From: JBGSMX01 sp963790405
GTDB taxonomy: Bacteria > Actinomycetota > Coriobacteriia > Anaerosomatales > JAGXFU01
DNA length: 64,000 nt
NCBI GenBank assembly: GCA_963790405.1
Contig: CAWBOJ010000005.1
Span: 1 to 64,000 of the forward strand
Reading direction: 5' to 3'
Shown here: positions 59,874-64,000 of the stretch, one piece after another
How positions within the stretch are numbered: position 1 is the stretch's first letter
Layout of the letters: every line of letters starts with the position of its first letter
The notes under the pieces: generated by a model
Seen by the model: only the letters and a program-made list of their open reading frames with translations
Database searches by the model: none
What the model was told of the DNA's origin: nothing
Program-made: the position numbers and the translations under genes

Positions 59874-60797
59874 TCAGTCGTCGCTCGGCGTGCCGCCCTC
59901 GTGGCACTTGACGCACGATGCCGTCTCGTACCCGCTCGGGTGGCAGTCCGCACACGGGAAGCTGCGGGAGCCGTGCTCGCTCCGACCGACGGATGACTGA
60001 ACGTTGCCTGCTCGAACGGGGTGCCCGGCGTGTGACAGTCGCTGCATGTTGCGCCGGCGAAGTGGTTCGTCGGCGCATCGTGGCAGTCGGCGCAGTTCAG
60101 GTCGCCCTGAGTGGTTGAACGCGCGCTCCTTCGAACGGCGTTCCAGGCACGTGGCAATCGGCGCACGGCCGGTCGGTGAAGTGGTCCTCGGGCGGTGTGT
60201 GACAGTAGTCGCATCCGGCGGCCGCCATGTCGTGACAGCTGCCGCAACTCGACGTCACCATGCCCGGGGGCGAGTTGCGGCTCAGGATCAGCGGTCAGCA
60301 GCGCGCCGGTCACGTCGGTCGTCAGGCTCCGGCGACAGCTGCGTCATTCAGCACACCTGCCGACTCGGAGTGCTTCGACCGTCACGGCGTGGCCGGTGCT
60401 CGGATGGCACTCCTGGCACGCGCCTGCCGTCGGCGTGGTGCTCGCGTGCACGAACCCGGCGGCGCGTCCTCGATGTCGACCGTGTCGTGGCAGTCGGTAC
60501 AGCGTCGGTCGGGAACCTCGGCCGTGTACATGGGGAACGTCGGGTCGCCGTGACGTGGACCCAGACTTCCTTGAGGGCGACGAACTTGTGCGCGAGCCGA
60601 TTGTCCGAGCCCGGATTCCACGTGGCAGTCCATGCAGCTGACCTCGTCGTGGGCGCCGGTGTGCCACGCGTCGTAGTACGGAGTCATCTCGTGACAGGTG
60701 GGACAGAACGACGGGCTGCTCCGTGTAGACGACCGCTCCGACCGATGCGGCGATCGAGCATGACCCCCACGATCGCCCAGACGATCCACTTGTTCAC
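59874..60797 (-). CDS. NapC/NrfH-like multiheme c-type cytochrome (11 candidate haems)
   Basis: A minus-strand cytochrome of about 305 residues. GTG 60797 (GGGAGA upstream) opens NKWIVWAIVGVMLIAASVGA, a transmembrane anchor. Eleven CxxCH sites follow: CPTCH, CMDCH, CTDCH, CQECH, CGSCH, CDYCH, CADCH, CADCH, CSDCH, CADCH, CVKCH. The first pair (FCPTCHEMTPYYDAW, SCMDCHVE) resembles NapC/NrfH quinol oxidases. About five indels are corrected. It is separate from the main cytochrome block and divergent from hom; its partner oxidoreductase is not in the window. Confidence 0.78.
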
Positions 60798-60954
60798 CGA
60801 TGTCTCCCTTCGCAGGTTGATACCGGAGTAGGTACCCTCGCTGAGGGCTCGGTAGTCCACTGCGCGAGAAGGTGAACCACGGCCTCGGGTACAATAGCCC
60901 CGTCCTGCGCGGAATCATCCGGTGTTCGGCCCCGTTGTTCTGCGGAGGAGATTC

Positions 60955-62251
60955 ATGCGCACCATCAACGTCGGCCTCATCGGTCTCGGTACGGTCGGCT
61001 CGGGTGTGGTCGAGATATTCGACCGTCACGCCGAGCACTTCCGCACGCGTGCAGGCGTCGACGTGCGGCTGACGCGCTTCGCCGATCGCGACGAGCAGCG
61101 CTTCGCCGATCTCGGTCTGCCTGCGGACAGGTGTCTCGACGGATTGGCAGCCCGTCGTCGATGATCCCGAGATCGACATCGTGATCGAACTCATCGGTGG
61201 CACCGGCGTGGCGCGCGATGTGGTCCTGGCGGCTCTCGATGCCGGCAAGAGCGTCGTGACCGCCAACAAGGCGCTCATGGCCAGCGCAGGCAAGGAAGTC
61301 ATGGACCACGCGGCGGCGCAAGGCGTCGACATCGCGTTCGAGGCGAGCGTGGGCGGCGGCATCCCGATCATCGGCCCGCTCAAGCACTCGCTGACCGGCC
61401 AACGAGATCTCGCGTGTCATGGGAATCGTCAACGGCACCACCAACTACATGCTCACTCGCATGGCCAGCGATGGACTCGACTACGCCACGCGCTCTGCCG
61501 AGGCGCAGGAGCGCGGTTTCGCCGAGGCCGACCCGACCGCCGATGTCGACGGTCTCGACGCCGCCGCCAAGATCGCGATTCTGGCGAGCATCGCGTTCAA
61601 CTCGCGCGTCACCCTCGACCAGGTGCCTGCCGAGGGGATCCGCTCGCTTATGCCGATCGACCTGAGCTATGCCGAGGAGATGGGCTACGTGGTCAAGCTG
61701 CTTGCGATCGCCGCAGCGCACCGAGACGCGGCGTCGACATCCGCGTGCATCCGACCATGATTCCGGTCAGCTCATCCGCTCGCAGGTGTGAACGGCGTCT
61801 ACAACGCCATCTACGTCGTCGGCGACTCGGTGGGCGAGACCATGTTCTTCGGCGAAGGCGCAGGTTCGCTGCCGGCGGCCAGCGCCGTCGCTGGACGACG
61901 TCATCGAAGTCGCGCGGCATCTGGCCAAGGACTGTCTCGGTCTCGTCGGATGCACGTGCACCGAGAAGCTCGCCGGTGCGCGACATCGCCGATCTCGAGA
62001 CTCGCTACTACATCCGGCTGCGCGTCGCCGATGAGCCAGGGGTGCTCGCCGCGACGTCGCAGGTCTTCGGCGATCACGGCGTCTCGCTCGCGTCGGTCAT
62101 CCAGCCCGAGGGCGAGCGCGCCGACGAGGCCGAGCTCGTCTACGTCACGCACCGCGCGTCGGAGGCGGCAGTGAGGGCATCGCTCGCTGAGATCGAAGCG
62201 CTCGACGTTGTGCGCGCCGTCGGTACCGTGCTGCGCGTCGAAGACCTCTAG
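60955..62251 (+). CDS. hom: Homoserine dehydrogenase
   Basis: An enzyme of about 430 residues reducing aspartate semialdehyde to homoserine. VGLIGLGTVGSGVVEIF is the NAD(P) loop; VIELIGGTGVARD, VTANKALMASAG, FEASVGGGIPIIGPLKHSL, GIVNGTTNYMLTRM and EADPTADVDGLDAAAKIAIL are the catalytic domain; a C-terminal ACT domain (IRLRVADEPGVLAATSQVFG) gives threonine feedback. Several indels (near 61145, 61402, 61730, 61785, 61890, 61970) are corrected. GGAGGAG precedes ATG 60955. Confidence 0.9.
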
Positions 62252-62263
62252 GAGGCGTTCGCT

Positions 62264-63188
62264 GTGGGTCGCGTCACCGTTCGCGTGCCGGCCACCTCGG
62301 CGAATCTCGGCCCGGGCTACGACGCGTTCGGCCTGGCTCTGGGCATCGACAACATCTTCTCGGCGGAGCTTGCAGGCAGCTGGGAAGTCGAAGTCGCAGG
62401 TGAAGGCGCCGAGTACCTGAAGGCGGATGCGACCAATCCGGTCGCCCAGGCGATGGCGCGCGTGTTCGCGGATGCCGGGCACCCGCGACAGGCCGCCCGG
62501 TTGCGTTGCGACAACGCGATTCCCACGGGTCGCGGCCTGGGTTCCTCGGCAGCGGCGATCGTCGGCGGGCTGGTGCTGGGAAGCGCGCTCGTGGGCAGGC
62601 CGTACGATTCCGGGACGCTTCTCGAGCTTGCGACCGAGATCGAGGGGCATCCCGACAACGTAGCGGCCGCGATCCACGGCGGGTTCGTGATCTCGGCGAT
62701 GGAAGCGGGAGAGCCGGTCGCCCACTCGGTTCCGATCGGCCGGGGGCTGGCGGCGATCCTGGCCGTGTCGGAGCTGCCGTTCGAGACCGCGACGGGCGCG
62801 TCGATTGCTGCCAGCCGAGGTGCCTCACGCCGATGCCGCGTTCAACGCGGGCAGAGCCGGCATGCTGGCGGCCGGCATCGCGCTCGGTCGAGCGGACCTC
62901 GTTGCGGCAGGTGCGTGCGATCGAATCCACGAGGCGTATCGCGCCGAGGCGCTCCCTCGAGCGAGCGAGGTAGCTGCCGTTCTGCGGGTGGCCGGAGCCG
63001 ACGGAGCCGTCCTTTCCGGGGCGGGGCCGACCGTGATCGGTCTTGTCGTTGCCGAGGATGACGAGGCGGCACGTGCCCGCGGGGCTGAAGTGGTGCTGAG
63101 GTGCGCTGACGCCATCGCTTCGCTCGGCGGCTATCGTCCGCCGGTGGCCGTCCCGATCAATCGCGAGGGCGTGCAGCTGCTCGGCTGA
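62264..63188 (+). CDS. thrB: Homoserine kinase
   Basis: A 307-residue GHMP kinase. VRVPATSANLGPGYDAFGLA opens the family pattern, IPTGRGLGSSAAAIVGGLVL is the ATP loop, and DGAVLSGAGPTVIGLVV is motif 3. One extra base near 62818 is corrected. GTG 62264 has AGGAGG upstream. With hom upstream it makes the threonine pathway pair. Confidence 0.92.
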
Positions 63189-63247
63189 GAGTCGTGAGGC
63201 GTGCGGCCGACCTGTGCGACAACGCAGAGCTGCCAGGTTCTTGCAGG

Positions 63248-63277
63248 TTGACCGCTATGGCCCGCGTCGGGGAATAT
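63248..63277 (+). promoter_or_regulatory. Candidate sppA promoter
   Basis: TTGACC (63248-63253) and GAATAT (63272-63277) with an 18-bp spacer lie in the 149-bp gap before the sppA start. The ribosome site GCGGAGG lies at 63324. Confidence 0.4.
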
Positions 63278-63337
63278 AGACCGTACCGACGCTATTGACG
63301 CCCATCGAAGGCGCCCAACCCTCGCGGAGGCAATCCC

Positions 63338-64000
63338 ATGAACGAGCCGGATTCGGCACCGAACGACCCCAGCGAATCGACAGACAGCGCATCCGTTTCT
63401 GCGTATCAACCTCCCATGGCTGCATACCCTGCTGCCTCGCTGCCGACGGCTCCTGCGCCGGTCCGAGAAGGCATGGGCGCGGGCTGGAAGGTGTTCATCG
63501 TCGTCCTAGTGCTGGTCACGATCTCAAGCCTGGCCGGGTGCTGTGGTCTCGTATCCCTTCTGGGCTTCGGCCAGGACCCGACGACCGCATTCGGCGATTC
63601 GATCGCGGTAATCCACGTGGACGGTGTCATTGCGGGCACCGGCAGCTCGCTCGACGGGGTTATCAGCCCGGAGGAGATGCTGAGCTATCTGGATCAGGCT
63701 GCCGACGACGACAGCGTTCGCGCAGTGGTACTGCGCATCGACTCGCCTGGTGGTACGGTCGCGGCTTCGCAAGAAATCTCGATGGAGGTCGCGCGTCTGG
63801 CCGAGATCAAGCCCGTCATCGCCAGCGTCGGCGACGTTGGCGCGAGCGGAGCGTACATGATCGCGTCACAGTGCGACGAGATTTGGGCGCTACCGACGTC
63901 CGCGGTGGGTAGCATCGGTGTCATCACCGAGATTCCCAACGTTGCCGGTCTACTCGACAAGCTGGGTATCGAGTTCACGGTACTCACCGCTGGCGAGTAC
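63338..64000 (+). CDS. Signal peptide peptidase SppA-like serine protease, N-terminal part
   Basis: An S49-family protease running off the window after 221 residues. A Ser/Pro-rich cytosolic head of about 45 residues is followed by a membrane helix (VFIVVLVLVTISSLAGCCGL). The protease domain has IAVIHVDGVIAGTGSS, VLRIDSPGGTVAASQEI, and VIASVGDVGASGAYMIAS, whose GASGAY serine is the nucleophile; AVGSIGVI follows. The catalytic lysine would lie beyond the window. The frame is intact. It degrades cleaved signal peptides in the membrane. Confidence 0.85.
   Translation, partial: MNEPDSAPNDPSESTDSASVSAYQPPMAAYPAASLPTAPAPVREGMGAGWKVFIVVLVLVTISSLAGCCGLVSLLGFGQDPTTAFGDSIAVIHVDGVIAGTGSSLDGVISPEEMLSYLDQAADDDSVRAVVLRIDSPGGTVAASQEISMEVARLAEIKPVIASVGDVGASGAYMIASQCDEIWALPTSAVGSIGVITEIPNVAGLLDKLGIEFTVLTAGEY

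Noticed and set aside
1..64000. Programmed +1 frameshifting or mass pseudogenisation as the reason for the broken frames
   Set aside because: The shift sites share no slippery motif, occur in essential genes several times each, and correlate with GC-rich stretches; sequencing error is the simpler reading.

Overview
The window is high-GC bacterial chromosome, gene-dense and mostly co-directional. It carries menaquinone genes, several membrane multiheme cytochromes, a complex I operon without its NADH module, Gram-positive-style gene order (tmk, holB, PSP1), TTG/GTG starts and single-copy amino-acid genes. Together these suggest an anaerobic actinobacterium, most like the Coriobacteriia/OPB41-type lineages. 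That placement is inference from gene content; no rRNA is present.

Layout. 1-15.0 kb is a cell-surface polysaccharide locus: a LegB-like dehydratase, a sugar nucleotidyltransferase, an SDR epimerase/reductase, four glycosyltransferases, a flippase-type ABC exporter (minus strand), ManC (minus strand), a phosphomannomutase/phosphoglucomutase, a polyprenyl glycosylphosphotransferase and an O-antigen-ligase-like protein with TPRs. 15.0-23.9 kb is a compact redox block bracketed by two Rex-family regulators: Rex, a membrane TPR protein, a six-bladed NHL propeller, three multiheme c-type cytochromes (about 7, 15 and 12 haems), a second NHL propeller and a lipoprotein, then a Rex paralogue that has lost its nucleotide-binding glycines. 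24.0-28.7 kb holds a B12/radical-SAM protein, UbiE/MenG, an amidohydrolase and RseC. 28.7-31.95 kb holds TPR proteins, two STAS proteins and TatA/TatC. 32.0-36.2 kb holds HypA, HypB, an HD-domain protein and an archaeal-type topoisomerase I. 36.3-44.1 kb holds a nitrilase-like protein, malate dehydrogenase, a class I fumarase split by an MFS gene, tmk, holB, PSP1 and tRNA-Thr with a terminator. 44.3-54.0 kb is nuoABCDHIJKLMN. 54.2-64.0 kb holds HtrA, RlmH, a small Cys protein, ArgS, LysA, a minus-strand multiheme cytochrome, Hom, ThrB and the start of SppA.

How it fits together. Complex I (electron-input subunits absent here), menaquinone methylation, membrane cytochromes and NHL propellers look like parts of a respiratory or extracellular electron-transfer chain with Rex as a likely redox regulator. 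Tat and HypAB suggest an exported NiFe hydrogenase encoded elsewhere. Malate dehydrogenase plus fumarase fits a reductive or partial TCA branch.

Sequence quality. On the order of one hundred single-base frameshifts interrupt otherwise intact essential genes. Where I worked them out base by base, most are one extra base, usually C or G. They crowd into the most GC-rich stretches (about 8-15, 32-35, 45-54 and 54-63 kb) and are rare at 15-31 and 36-43 kb. I treat them as sequencing or assembly errors and give each gene its full span rather than calling pseudogenes.
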